64,000 nucleotides of DNA, from the NCBI RefSeq assembly GCF_003590645.1, contig NZ_CP031834.1, positions 2,666,501 to 2,730,500 on the forward strand, written 5' to 3'. The stretch comes from Mesorhizobium sp. DCY119 (lineage in GTDB: Bacteria; Pseudomonadota; Alphaproteobacteria; Rhizobiales; Rhizobiaceae). Below the pieces are notes generated by a model. That model was not told the origin of the DNA. It did not search any database and saw nothing but the letters and a program-made list of their open reading frames with translations. Positions 28,756 to 38,710 of this stretch are shown piece after piece (positions within the stretch are counted from its first letter, which is position 1; every line of letters starts with the position of its first letter). Position numbers and translations under genes: made by a program.

Positions 28756-29055
28756 ATGAAGAAGTTAGTCTTTGCGTTTGCCGCTGTTCTTCTGGGTTCT
28801 GGTGCGGCTTTGGCTGATTCAGCCCCGCCGTCGGTTATCGTCAATCCGAACCATGTCGTTGTGGATCGCAATACCGTCCAACAGCCCACTGGCTATTCAG
28901 TAAGCCAGAATACGCGTGACAGCGATGCGGCTCCGAATTCGGCCGTGGTTGCCTCCGGCCCGATTGATCGCAGCAGCACGGCAGCGATCGAGGCACCGGA
29001 ATATGGCCCGCACAGGAACGATCGCGACGGCGATGCACAGCCGTCGATGAGATAA
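28756..29055 (+). CDS. Small exported protein, DAAP/TAAI family (copy B)
   Basis: A 99-residue paralogue of the protein at 28092. The signal peptide (MKKLVFAFAAVLLGSGAALAD) and the C-terminal third (AAIEAPEYGPH, GDAQPSMR) are almost the same in both; the region after the signal differs (SAPPSVIVNPNHVVV). The central module reads SDAAPNSAVVASGPIDRSST. There are no cysteines and no predicted enzyme. Same ribosome site as copy A (GATGAGGAGAAGTGAG). Function unknown. Confidence 0.8.
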   Translation: MKKLVFAFAAVLLGSGAALADSAPPSVIVNPNHVVVDRNTVQQPTGYSVSQNTRDSDAAPNSAVVASGPIDRSSTAAIEAPEYGPHRNDRDGDAQPSMR

Positions 29056-29081
29056 GCGGCAAATATACAATTTGAACCTTG

Positions 29082-29112
29082 GGCGACGGGCGATGCCCGC
29101 CGCCACTTTTTT
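29082..29112 (+). terminator. Intrinsic terminator ending copy B
   Basis: GGCGACGGGC pairs with GCCCGCCGCC around GAT with one mismatch, followed by six T residues (29107-29112). Compared with copy A, the inner CGGAC/GTCCG has become CGGGC/GCCCG, a compensatory change. Confidence 0.8.
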
Positions 29113-29135
29113 GTTTGTGGAACCAGGATTCGAAA

Positions 29136-30251
29136 TCAGGCTGCCAGAACTGCCTTGGGCTCAACCATTTCATAGCCGAGCGCTTCGGCAACGGCGCGAT
29201 TGGTGATCTTGCCCTTGTGGACATTGAGACCGTTACGCAGATGCGGCTCGTCGATGAGCGCCTTCAGGCCCTTGTCGGCAAGCTGCAGGCCGTAGTGCAG
29301 CGTCGCATTGTTAAGCGCATGCGCCGAGGTGACAGGCACGGCACCCGGCATATTGGCGACGCAGTAGTGGATGACACCGTCGACCTCATAGGTGGGGTCG
29401 GCGTGGGTGGTGGCATGCGAAGTTTCGAAGCAGCCGCCCTGATCGATGGCGACATCGACGAGCACAGCGCCTTTCTTGATGCCGGACAGCATTTCGCGGG
29501 TGACGAGCTTGGGTGCGGCGGCACCGGGGATCAGCACCGCGCCGACGATAACGTCCGCCGAGAAGCATTCCTCCTCGAGCGCTTCCACGGTCGAATAGCG
29601 GGTGTGAATGCGGCCGCTGAAGAGGTCATCGAGCTGGCGAAGGCGCGGGATCGAGCGGTCGAGAATGGTAACGTCGGCACCGAGGCCGACCGCCATCCTG
29701 GCCGCATGAAGGCCGACGACGCCGCCGCCGATGACCGTGACCTTGCCCGGCAGAACACCCGGCACGCCGCCCAGCAGCACGCCACGGCCGCCATTGGCCT
29801 TCTGCAGCGCGGTCGCGCCGGCCTGGATGGCGAGGCGGCCGGCAACTTCCGACATCGGCGCCAGCAACGGCAGGCCGCCACGATCGTCCGTCACCGTCTC
29901 GTAGGCGACGGCAGTGACGCCGGACGCCAGAAGGCCCTTGGTCTGTTCCGGATCGGGAGCAAGGTGAAGATAGGTGTAGAGGATCTGGCCGTCGCGCAGC
30001 TGCACCCATTCGTTGGGCTGCGGTTCCTTGACCTTGACGATCATGTCCGACTTGGCGAACACGTCGGCGGCCGTCTTGGCGATGGTGGCGCCTGCAGCGC
30101 GATAGGCATTGTCATCAGCGCCAATGCCCGCACCGGCGCCCGTCTCGACCAGAACCTCATGGCCATGGGCTGCATATTCGCGAACCGCACCCGGCGTCAG
30201 GCCGACGCGATACTCATGATTCTTGATTTCCTTGGGGCATCCGACGCGCAT
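29136..30251 (-). CDS. ald: Alanine dehydrogenase
   Basis: A 371-residue NAD-dependent enzyme interconverting alanine and pyruvate plus ammonia. The N terminus has the family start [20 protein letters not shown]; substrate-site residues lie in IVKVKEPQ near residue 73; the NAD-binding loop is [12 protein letters not shown] near 172; [13 protein letters not shown] near 267 is diagnostic. GGAGG precedes the ATG at 30251. The frame remains open upstream without family sequence. It is divergent from an Lrp/AsnC regulator gene, which probably controls it. Confidence 0.95.
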   Translation of the reverse strand: MRVGCPKEIKNHEYRVGLTPGAVREYAAHGHEVLVETGAGAGIGADDNAYRAAGATIAKTAADVFAKSDMIVKVKEPQPNEWVQLRDGQILYTYLHLAPDPEQTKGLLASGVTAVAYETVTDDRGGLPLLAPMSEVAGRLAIQAGATALQKANGGRGVLLGGVPGVLPGKVTVIGGGVVGLHAARMAVGLGADVTILDRSIPRLRQLDDLFSGRIHTRYSTVEALEEECFSADVIVGAVLIPGAAAPKLVTREMLSGIKKGAVLVDVAIDQGGCFETSHATTHADPTYEVDGVIHYCVANMPGAVPVTSAHALNNATLHYGLQLADKGLKALIDEPHLRNGLNVHKGKITNRAVAEALGYEMVEPKAVLAA

Positions 30252-30405
30252 TGTGTTCCTCCACTGTTTCCCGTCGATGGAATTTTTTGTATCCCTCATG
30301 AAATCACAGAATCGGCTGCGCTTGTTTGCAAATTGGGTTGCTGTTGCCGCCTGAAACCGCTATTCGTTGCGCAAAATCTCGGTATATTCGAAGGAAATAC
30401 GAATA

Positions 30406-30879
30406 ATGTCGCTCGACAGGATTGATATCGCCATTCTGGACGCTTTGCAGAAGGATGGGCGCATTCCCAATGCGGCACTTGCCGAGAAGGTCGGCCTGTC
30501 GCAGTCGGCCTGTTCGCGCCGGCTCGACAATCTTGAAAAGAGCGGCGTCATCCGGGGCTATCACGCCCGGCTTTCCAACGCAGCGCTCGGCCACCAGATG
30601 ACCGCGATCGTGCATATCTCGCTGTCGGGCCAGTTCGAGAAGACGCTCTCGGATTTCGAGGCGGCGGTGAAGCGCTGTCCCAACATCCTGTCCTGCCATC
30701 TGATGTCGGGCGAATACGACTACATCCTGCGCATTGCCGCCAAGGACCTCGCCGATTACGAGCGCATCCACAAGGAATGGCTGTCGGCCATGCCGCATGT
30801 GACCAAGATCAACTCGTCCTTTGCGCTGCGCGAGATCATCGACCGCACCGCGCTCGGCATGAAGCCGGAACTGGCGTGA
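30406..30879 (+). CDS. Lrp/AsnC family transcriptional regulator
   Basis: A 157-residue regulator with an N-terminal helix-turn-helix (IDIAILDALQKDGRI, then LAEKVGLSQSACSRRLDNLE) and a C-terminal RAM/AsnC ligand domain holding ILSCHLMSGEYDYIL. It is divergent from ald with 154 bases between the starts. Family practice makes it the likely alanine-responsive activator of ald (AldR-like). The intergenic segment has short palindromes TTTGCAAA and TTGCGCAA that could be sites. The ATG at 30406 follows AAGGA. Confidence 0.9.
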   Translation: MSLDRIDIAILDALQKDGRIPNAALAEKVGLSQSACSRRLDNLEKSGVIRGYHARLSNAALGHQMTAIVHISLSGQFEKTLSDFEAAVKRCPNILSCHLMSGEYDYILRIAAKDLADYERIHKEWLSAMPHVTKINSSFALREIIDRTALGMKPELA

Positions 30880-30954
30880 GACACGCTGCCGCGTTGTTTG
30901 TTCGCGGCTCTGCTTCATAATCCGCACATCTTACTCTTTCCAAAGGCGAGCCCA

Positions 30955-32238
30955 ATGGATCCTGTCCCCAGCCCACATCACGTCGTCGTCGTCGGTGCTG
31001 GGTTCGGCGGCCTGGAGGCCACGCGCAACCTGACCGGTGTGCCGGTGCGCATCACGATCATCGACCGGCGCAACCATCATCTGTTCCAGCCGCTTCTGTA
31101 TCAGGTTGCCACCACATCGCTGGCGACGTCAGAGATCGCGTGGCCGATACGCCAATTGCTGCGCAACCGCGAGGATGTGACCACGCTTCTCGGCACGGTT
31201 GCCGGCGTCGACAAGGCCGGCAAGCGGGTGCTGATGGAGGACGGCGAAGCTATTCCCTACGACACGCTGGTGCTGGCGACCGGTGCGCGGCACGCCTATT
31301 TCGGCCATGACGAATGGGAGCCTTATGCGCCCGGCCTGAAGACGCTGGAGGATGCGACGACCATCCGCCGGCGCATATTGATGGCCTTCGAGAAGGCCGA
31401 GCGGGAAACCGATCCCGAACGCCGCCGTGCGCGTTTGACTTTCGTGATCATCGGCGGCGGTCCGACCGGTGTGGAACTGGCCGGCACGATCGCCGAACTG
31501 GCGCATGACACGCTGCCGCGCGAGTTTCGCAACATCGACACACGCGAAGCCCGCGTGGTGCTGATCGAGGCCGGCGAGCGCGTGCTTTCGGCTTTCGTGC
31601 CGGCGCAATCGGCCTATGCGAAGAGCGCGCTCGAAAAGCTTGGTGTCGAAGTCGAGCTTGGCCGGGCGGTTTCTGAATGCAATGCACAGGGCGTGGTCTA
31701 TGGCGGGCAGCATCTGCCGGCAAAGACTATCATCTGGGCGGCTGGCGTCGCTGCATCTCCGGCCGCCGAATGGCTGGGCGCCTCGGCCGACCGGGCAGGG
31801 CGTGTAATGGTGGAGCCTGATCTCACGGTTGCCGGGCACCCCGAGATATTCGTGATTGGCGATACGGCACATGTCACGACGCCTGAAGGCAAGCCCGTTC
31901 CCGGTGTCGCGCCCGCCGCAAAGCAGCAGGGCTGGCATGTAGCGGCAACGATCAAGGCCCGGTTGAAGGGTGACAATTCGGCGCGGCCGTTTCGCTACAA
32001 GAACGACGGCAATCTCGCCACCATCGGCAAGCGCGCTGCGGTGATCGACTTCGGCTGGATCAAGCTCAACGGGCGCATTGCATGGTGGCTCTGGGGCCTT
32101 GCGCACATCTATTTCCTGATCGGCCTTCGCAACAGGCTCTCCGTCGCGCTGAGCTGGCTGTGGATCTATACGACAGGCCAGCGCAGCGCCCGGCTGATCA
32201 CGCAGGGCTCGGCGCAGGCGCCTGCAAAACCGAAATGA
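30955..32238 (+). CDS. ndh: Type II NADH dehydrogenase (NDH-2)
   Basis: A 427-residue single-subunit FAD enzyme that passes electrons from NADH to quinone without pumping protons. The FAD-binding fold begins VVVVGAGFGGLEATRNL; the NADH fold is FVIIGGGPTGVELAGTIAEL near residue 165; the second FAD motif is IFVIGDTAHV near 300. The C-terminal segment WWLWGLAHIYFLIGLRNR is the amphipathic membrane attachment. ATG 30955 gives the standard N terminus; the upstream frame lacks family sequence. Confidence 0.92.
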   Translation: MDPVPSPHHVVVVGAGFGGLEATRNLTGVPVRITIIDRRNHHLFQPLLYQVATTSLATSEIAWPIRQLLRNREDVTTLLGTVAGVDKAGKRVLMEDGEAIPYDTLVLATGARHAYFGHDEWEPYAPGLKTLEDATTIRRRILMAFEKAERETDPERRRARLTFVIIGGGPTGVELAGTIAELAHDTLPREFRNIDTREARVVLIEAGERVLSAFVPAQSAYAKSALEKLGVEVELGRAVSECNAQGVVYGGQHLPAKTIIWAAGVAASPAAEWLGASADRAGRVMVEPDLTVAGHPEIFVIGDTAHVTTPEGKPVPGVAPAAKQQGWHVAATIKARLKGDNSARPFRYKNDGNLATIGKRAAVIDFGWIKLNGRIAWWLWGLAHIYFLIGLRNRLSVALSWLWIYTTGQRSARLITQGSAQAPAKPK

Positions 32239-32257
32239 TCGCTGATTAGCCGACAAA

Positions 32258-32275
32258 TTGTCATCGGCGCGTCAC
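32258..32275 (+). promoter_or_regulatory. Possible Pho box before cpdB
   Basis: TTGTCAT and GCGTCAC are two seven-base blocks spaced by 11 bases from start to start, as in the PhoB-binding direct repeat (CTGTCAT-N4-CTGTCAC). Six of seven and five of seven positions match. It lies about 90 bases before a phosphoesterase gene, a usual PhoB target. Confidence 0.4.
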
Positions 32276-32363
32276 CTGTTCCTGCTGGACTTGGTAAAAA
32301 TTCGGCGCGAAACTCATCGTTTCGACGTCGATTTTTTTCGAGATCAATCTCCAGGAGAAAACC

Positions 32364-34343
<1,980 letters not shown>

Positions 34344-34361
34344 GGTCACCGGAATAAACAA

Positions 34362-34392
34362 AAAGGGCGGCAGACCAGGTCTGCCGCCCTTT
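34362..34392. terminator. Bidirectional terminator after cpdB
   Basis: AAAGGGCGGCAGAC pairs perfectly over 14 bases with GTCTGCCGCCCTTT around loop CAG. It serves cpdB and the convergent small exported protein gene at 34425. Confidence 0.9.
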
Positions 34393-34424
34393 GCGTTCAA
34401 CTCAGTCCCGCAGGGACCGCTCGA

Positions 34425-34739
34425 TCAGTACATCGAGTTCGCACCGTCACCGTAACGGTTGTTCTTGAGGCCGTTGGTGGTTGCGCCGATGGCGGCCGTG
34501 CCCGAGTAGTCGAGGCTCTTGGGCTGGCTGACAACAACCGAATTCGGAGCGGCATCGCCGTAGCGGTCGTTCTTGACGCCGGTGCTGGTGGCGCCGATGG
34601 CGGCCGTGCCGGAGTAATCGATGGTCCTCGGAGCGCTGACGACGACCGAGGAAGGAGCGGCATCGCCGTAACGGTCATTCGCGAGGGATGCGCCGGTGGT
34701 CAAAAGAACGGCGGCGAGGGAAAGGATGATCTTTCTCAT
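34425..34739 (-). CDS. Small exported repeat protein, DAAP/TAAI family
   Basis: A 104-residue protein: a 20-residue signal peptide (MRKIILSLAAVLLTTGASLA), two 36-residue repeats and a 12-residue partial repeat (NNRYGDGANSMY). Each repeat opens NDRYGDAAP, continues SVVVS and DYSGTAAIGAT, and the two are about 78 percent identical. The partial C-terminal repeat matches the ends of the proteins at 28092 and 28756. There is no cysteine and no known enzyme domain; function unknown. GGAG lies eight bases before the ATG at 34739. An AT-rich leader upstream contains a GCCGAA/TTCGGC stem. Confidence 0.8.
   Translation of the reverse strand: MRKIILSLAAVLLTTGASLANDRYGDAAPSSVVVSAPRTIDYSGTAAIGATSTGVKNDRYGDAAPNSVVVSQPKSLDYSGTAAIGATTNGLKNNRYGDGANSMY
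34464..34679 (-). repeat. Two in-frame 108-base tandem repeats
   Basis: 34679-34572 and 34571-34464 encode consecutive 36-residue repeats differing at eight residues. A third, truncated unit follows at 34463-34428. Confidence 0.85.
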
Positions 34740-34942
34740 TTTTAGTCTCCATTTTTCTTGGCCGAATTTTCTTCGGCAGAATTTTTGAAGATACAAATCG
34801 TCAAGAGATTCAATATCTTCGATTGCAGAGTGTGATTTATGTACCGGGATGCTCAACTTCAAATGAAGTAACCGAGACATCGCCTGGGGTCATCGTCACG
34901 GGATTGTGTGCCGGGACGTGAATGCGCGCCCCGGATATTCCA

Positions 34943-35176
34943 TCAGTGATTGTCGGCGCGTTCCTGAATGATCGCCGCGCGCTCCTGCGCGTTGGTCGCG
35001 CCAACTGTCGATGAGATCGCAGCCTGCGAGGAATGGTCGATGTTGGTCGGCTGCTTGACGACGACCGAAACCGGCGCGGCGTCATGAGCCGTCTTGATCA
35101 CCGAATTCGCATTCTGGGCAAGGGCGATACCGGAGGTCATCAAAACCGCGGTGAGTGCAATGATTGTCTTCTTCAT
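34943..35176 (-). CDS. Small exported protein, DAAP/TAAI family, single module
   Basis: A 77-residue protein with a signal peptide (MKKTIIALTAVLMTSGIALAQ). The mature part has one diverged module, HDAAPVSVVVKQPTNIDHSS then QAAISS, and a charged C-terminal helix (NAQERAAIIQERADNH) that the other members lack. Function unknown. GGAG is about seven bases upstream of the ATG at 35176. It lies about 200 bases upstream of the repeat protein gene on the same strand, so the pair may share a transcript. Confidence 0.75.
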   Translation of the reverse strand: MKKTIIALTAVLMTSGIALAQNANSVIKTAHDAAPVSVVVKQPTNIDHSSQAAISSTVGATNAQERAAIIQERADNH

Positions 35177-35549
35177 CTGTATTCTCCAAAAGTTCGTCGT
35201 GACCGCGACAAGGAGTTTTCCGCCGGCATGGGAGGAAAGACACGCCAACCGGTGTTCCGGTGGAGTGGTCAAAGCTGCCGGTGATTTTTGGAAATCCCTC
35301 GTGTTGGACGATCAACACGGCTCATATGGGTGAGGGCGCCCGCGAAAGTAAGTCGGCTGACGATCAACAGGATGCGATCCCGTGAGAGTGCCATTCACGC
35401 AAGCGTGATTCCTCTTTGCAGAACCCTGGCGGTACGCGCGAGTCGCGGGACAGGGGGTGCCGAGACGTCAGAAAATGAGGCCGGAAATTGGCCGCAAAAT
35501 TTCTTTCGGGCACCAAGAAGCGGCCGAATTCTCTCCCGATGCCCTGGGG
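35177..35549. other. Non-coding region between small exported protein and cfa
   Basis: About 370 bases. The part next to 35176 should be the leader and promoter of the small protein gene (minus strand), with GC-rich complementary segments such as CCGG pairs around 35220-35260. The part near 35480 has GGCC-AATTTCC-GGCC followed on the minus strand by a T-rich stretch, a weak terminator candidate for cfa. No coding sequence was recognised. Confidence 0.4.
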
Positions 35550-36797
35550 TCAGGCCTTGTAGATGACCTGCCGCACGTCGATGTATTCGGCGCGGAAACC
35601 GGCTTCGCAATAGTGGAGATAAAACTCCCAGAGCTTCTTGAAGCGGTCGTCGAAGCCCAACGGAACGATCTTTTCCCAGGATTCCCAGAAGCGCAGCCGC
35701 CATTCGGCAAGCGTGCGGGCGTAGTCCTGCGGGAAGACGCGCTCGCGCAGATAGGAAAGGCCCTGATCGGCACCGAGCGACTTCAGGATCGCCGGTGTCG
35801 GCAGCATGCCGCCCGGAAAGACGTAGCGCTGGATGAAGTCCGGCCGGCTGCGGTAGATCGAATAGGCGCTTTCGTTGATGGTGATGATCTGCATGCCGGC
35901 AGTGCCTCCCGCCTTCAGGCAGTCCTTCACCTTGCCGAAGAACACCGGCCAATATTTTTCGCCGACGGCCTCGAACATCTCGATCGAGGCGATGCGGTCA
36001 TATTTGCCGGTTTCGTCGCGATAATCCTGCAGCTTGATCTCGACCTTGTCGGAAAGGCCGGCCTTGGCGATGCGGGCGGTGGCGAAATCATGCTGCTCGC
36101 GGCTGATCGTCAGGCCGGTGACCCGGCAGCCGATTTCACGCGCCGCGAATTCGGCGAAACCGCCCCAGCCGCAGCCGATCTCCAGCACATGGTCCTTGGC
36201 GCGGATCCCGACATCCTTGGCCAATGCGCGGTATTTCGCGGTCTGCGCGCTTTCGAGATCGTTGGCCCCGGCTGAAAACAGCGCCGAGGAGTAGGTCATG
36301 GTCGGGTCCAGCCATTCTTTGTAGAAGGCGTTGCCGAGATCGTAGTGGGCCGAAATGTTCTTCTTCGAGCCGCGATACGTGTTCTCGTTGAGCCAATGGC
36401 GGACGCGCTGAACCGCATTCAGCAGCCAGCTCGCGCCGCCTGCCAGACGTTCGCCAGTTTCGGAGTTGACCACGAAGAGCTCAAGAAACGAGGTCACGTC
36501 CGGGCTTTCCCAATCGCCGTCCATATAGGATTCGGCAACGCCGATCGTGCCGCCGGTGAAGGCGCGGCCGGGCAGGCGCCAGTTGTTCAGCACAAGCTGC
36601 GCGTCCGGGCCGGGCGCCTTGCCGCCGACCAGCACGGAGCGTCCGTCGGGCAAGGTGATCTTGAGCGAGCCGCGGGCGAGGTTCATGGCTGCCGACAGCA
36701 CCATGCGCGCCTTGGCCGGCAGGCCCCTCGCCACATCGGCGAAATTGCGTTCATCCAGCCTTATCGCGTCGTCGGATGCGGCGTGATCCTGCGTCAT
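35550..36797 (-). CDS. cfa: Cyclopropane-fatty-acyl-phospholipid synthase
   Basis: A 415-residue S-adenosylmethionine-dependent enzyme that adds a methylene bridge to unsaturated acyl chains of membrane lipids. The SAM site is VLEIGCGWGGFAEFAA near residue 195; SAHYDLGNAFYKEWLDPTMTYS is the conserved lipid/active-site segment; IEMFEAVGEKYW and FPGGMLP follow. The length is that of the full CFA/mycolic-type family. The ATG at 36797 follows GGGGA. A DUF1365 remnant lies 63 bases upstream on the same strand, the usual operon neighbour of this class. Confidence 0.93.
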   Translation of the reverse strand: MTQDHAASDDAIRLDERNFADVARGLPAKARMVLSAAMNLARGSLKITLPDGRSVLVGGKAPGPDAQLVLNNWRLPGRAFTGGTIGVAESYMDGDWESPDVTSFLELFVVNSETGERLAGGASWLLNAVQRVRHWLNENTYRGSKKNISAHYDLGNAFYKEWLDPTMTYSSALFSAGANDLESAQTAKYRALAKDVGIRAKDHVLEIGCGWGGFAEFAAREIGCRVTGLTISREQHDFATARIAKAGLSDKVEIKLQDYRDETGKYDRIASIEMFEAVGEKYWPVFFGKVKDCLKAGGTAGMQIITINESAYSIYRSRPDFIQRYVFPGGMLPTPAILKSLGADQGLSYLRERVFPQDYARTLAEWRLRFWESWEKIVPLGFDDRFKKLWEFYLHYCEAGFRAEYIDVRQVIYKA

Positions 36798-36860
36798 GTC
36801 AGATCCCCGATTTCGTCGCCGAAGCCGGCGCATGCCCCTCGCATGCCATCAGCTTCCCTC

Positions 36861-37100
36861 TCATTCACCGGGCTCGAACGCTCCACCATGATCACGGTAG
36901 CAGACCGTTTCGAGAGCCGGTGGGCTCCTTCTGAAACGGGCGCCCTTCAACCACAGTTTCAGCGCTTCCCAGTGGATTCCTGCCATGATCTTCCATGTCA
37001 TCAAGGGAAACATCAAGAGGCAGAGCGAAAGGGAGGCAGTGCCAAGCTTTTCACGCCCCTGACCGAGAACGCTTTTCGCCGCCTGACCGGCTAAAAGGTC
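36861..37100 (-). pseudogene. Remnant of a DUF1365 gene upstream of cfa
   Basis: On the minus strand an 80-codon frame without an N terminus ends in a recognisable DUF1365 C-terminal block: FPLMTWKIMAGIHWEALK, then LWLKGARFRR. Sequence before this block is degenerate; a neighbouring frame (RRKAFSVRGVKSLALPP) looks like the continuation, so a frameshift is likely as well as a truncation. Full DUF1365 proteins are about 250 residues and usually lie just upstream of cfa. The family assignment rests on memory of that motif. Confidence 0.65.
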
Positions 37101-37170
37101 TCAACCGGTCATTTACGATCGGATTGCGCAGGCGGTGGTAGTGTTGAAGGCATTGGGGTATCGTGCGCGC

Positions 37171-37299
37171 ATGCGCTATGTCGTTGCCGTGGTCATCGTC
37201 ACCGTCTTCCTGATCTGGGACGCCACGTCCAATCAGGGCCGTTACCTCGACCATGGCGTGCGGCTGTTGCGCCACGCGGTGAGCTACTTCGGCGGCTGA
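37171..37299 (+). CDS. Small single-pass membrane protein (42 aa)
   Basis: An open frame of 42 residues starting MRYVVAVVIVTVFLIWDAT, one membrane helix followed by a short polar tail ending SYFGG. Small proteins with this layout occur near other rhizobial genes, from memory only. GGGG lies 14 bases upstream, a weak site; an in-frame TTG at 37153 is an alternative. Function unknown. Confidence 0.5.
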   Translation: MRYVVAVVIVTVFLIWDATSNQGRYLDHGVRLLRHAVSYFGG

Positions 37300-37403
37300 T
37301 CGACGAAATTGCCGGCAGGCTGCGGCTGAAAGCCCTTGTCTTGAGAGATTGACGCGGGCGCGATAGCGACCCAAAAGACGCCTCGGGAATTCAGGAGGCG
37401 TAC

Positions 37404-37697
37404 GTGATCCGGCATATCGTGTTTTTCAGCGCCAAGCGGAAGGAAGATGTCGCGGCTGTCCGCGACGGGCTGCAGGCGCTGGCCTCGATCCCGCATTCCG
37501 ATCACTTCGAAGTGACCTTCAACACCAAGGTCGATCCGCTCGGAAACGAGATCGACGTGGTGGTCTATGCCGAATTCGCCGACGAGGCCGCACTTGCCGC
37601 CTACAAGGCGCATCCGACCTATGATGCGACGACGCGAAAGGTGCGGCCGCTACGCGAATTGCGCTTCTCGGCCGATGTGGTGGCCGAAGGCGCCTGA
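37404..37697 (+). CDS. Dabb (stress-responsive alpha/beta-barrel) domain protein
   Basis: A 97-residue protein beginning IRHIVFFSAK, with DVVVYAEFADEAALAAYKAHP in the middle, the pattern of the Dabb fold. These form dimeric barrels; most bacterial members have no assigned reaction. The start is GTG, supported by AGGAGG six bases upstream. It stands alone with a convergent neighbour. Confidence 0.82.
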   Translation: MIRHIVFFSAKRKEDVAAVRDGLQALASIPHSDHFEVTFNTKVDPLGNEIDVVVYAEFADEAALAAYKAHPTYDATTRKVRPLRELRFSADVVAEGA

Positions 37698-37707
37698 CGG
37701 CGTCAGC

Positions 37708-38013
37708 TCAGGCTGCTTCGCTGCGCAGCATCGCCTGTTCGTGGTCCGAGGGGCGGTGGCCTCTGAGATAGAGCGCGCAAGTCGTGCGCAGCATTGACGC
37801 GAAGTTCGGTATCTCGCCGTTTATCTCGATCGCCTCGTCGTAAAGCTTCGATATGAATTTCGGCGTCGTCAGCCCCTGGCCGTCGGCGATCTCGTCCAGC
37901 AGCGCCCAGAACGTCGCTTCAAGCTGGATGCTGGTCGAGTGGCCGCCAATGCGAATCGAGCGGTTGATCTGGCGATAGCCTTCCGGATCCTGTCCGGCAA
38001 AAACCCTGCACAT
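37708..38013 (-). CDS. Ribbon-helix-helix domain protein
   Basis: A 101-residue protein with the ribbon-helix-helix-like domain found in many alphaproteobacterial small proteins: INRSIRIGGHSTSIQLEATFWALLDEIA, where RSIRIGGHSTSI is the strand and LEATFWALLDEIA the first helix. Probably a DNA-binding regulator, target unknown. The C-terminal TTCALYLRGH is part of the family. GGAGG lies eight bases before the ATG. Confidence 0.8.
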   Translation of the reverse strand: MCRVFAGQDPEGYRQINRSIRIGGHSTSIQLEATFWALLDEIADGQGLTTPKFISKLYDEAIEINGEIPNFASMLRTTCALYLRGHRPSDHEQAMLRSEAA

Positions 38014-38229
38014 CTTTCATTCCTCCCGGTTTTTCTTGGTTTTGGCGGGCGCTTGAGTCCGCTGATGGCATATTCGACGGAAATGCAGTTCGCCGCAATC
38101 GAACTTTGGTGCCTAGCCTGATTGTAACCGGCGATCATTTTCCTGCGTGGTAATGGGCTGCCACCACCTTTGATGCACCGCGCTCATAATCGATTCCAGA
38201 TAGACGGCGTAACGATTACGGAGACAGGT

Positions 38230-38625
38230 TTGGCCAAAGCGATACACATGATGATCCGGGTTCTTGAAGAAACCCGGTCCGTTGATTTCTACAGGCAGGC
38301 ATTCGGGCTCGAAATCGCCGACAGGCTGGATTTCGAGACGTTCACGCTCGTCTATCTGCGCAATCCCGAAGCCGACTTCGAGGTCGAGCTCACCATCAAC
38401 AAAGGCCGCGAGGAACCTTACACGCTGGGTGACGGCTACGGCCATGTCGCCTTCTGCGTCGATCATCTCGACGTCGAGCATGCCCGTTTCGAGGCGCTCG
38501 GCCTCGCTCCACGCAAAATCGTCGAATTCAACCGGGAAGGCGCTTTGCTGGCCCGGTTTTTCTTCGTCGCTGATCCGGATGGCTACCAGATCGAAGTGTT
38601 GCAACGGCACGGCCGCTACAAATAG
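38230..38625 (+). CDS. VOC-family protein, lactoylglutathione-lyase-like
   Basis: A 131-residue protein of the vicinal-oxygen-chelate fold. It opens with AKAIHMMIRVLEETRSVDFY and has FTLVYLRNPEADFEVELTIN, GDGYGHVAFCVDHLD and a C-terminal FVADPDGYQIEVLQR. The glyoxalase I metal ligands H, E, H, E can be placed. It is shorter and distinct from the broken gloA at 47235, so it could supply glyoxalase activity if that gene is dead. A TTG at 38230 is taken as start (GGAG six bases upstream); the ATG at 38248 is possible. Confidence 0.8.
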   Translation: MAKAIHMMIRVLEETRSVDFYRQAFGLEIADRLDFETFTLVYLRNPEADFEVELTINKGREEPYTLGDGYGHVAFCVDHLDVEHARFEALGLAPRKIVEFNREGALLARFFFVADPDGYQIEVLQRHGRYK

Positions 38626-38710
38626 GGACGGGGCGATCCGCACTCGGGAGGAGTGCGGCCCAGCCAGCAAGAGCGCCTGCGGGCGCATAGCAAGCAAGGG
38701 AGGAACAAGA

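Larger units (their letters stand above)
28532..29112 (+). repeat. Tandem-duplicated transcription unit, copy B
   Basis: Second copy of the unit at 27871, about 660 bases downstream. Leader, coding region and terminator hairpin keep the same order and spacing, with scattered substitutions and small indels, so the duplication is not recent. Confidence 0.85.

Noticed and set aside
34428-34679. CRISPR-like direct repeats
   Set aside because: The 108-base repeats are in frame within a protein gene and have no spacers; no CRISPR array or cas gene is present in the window.
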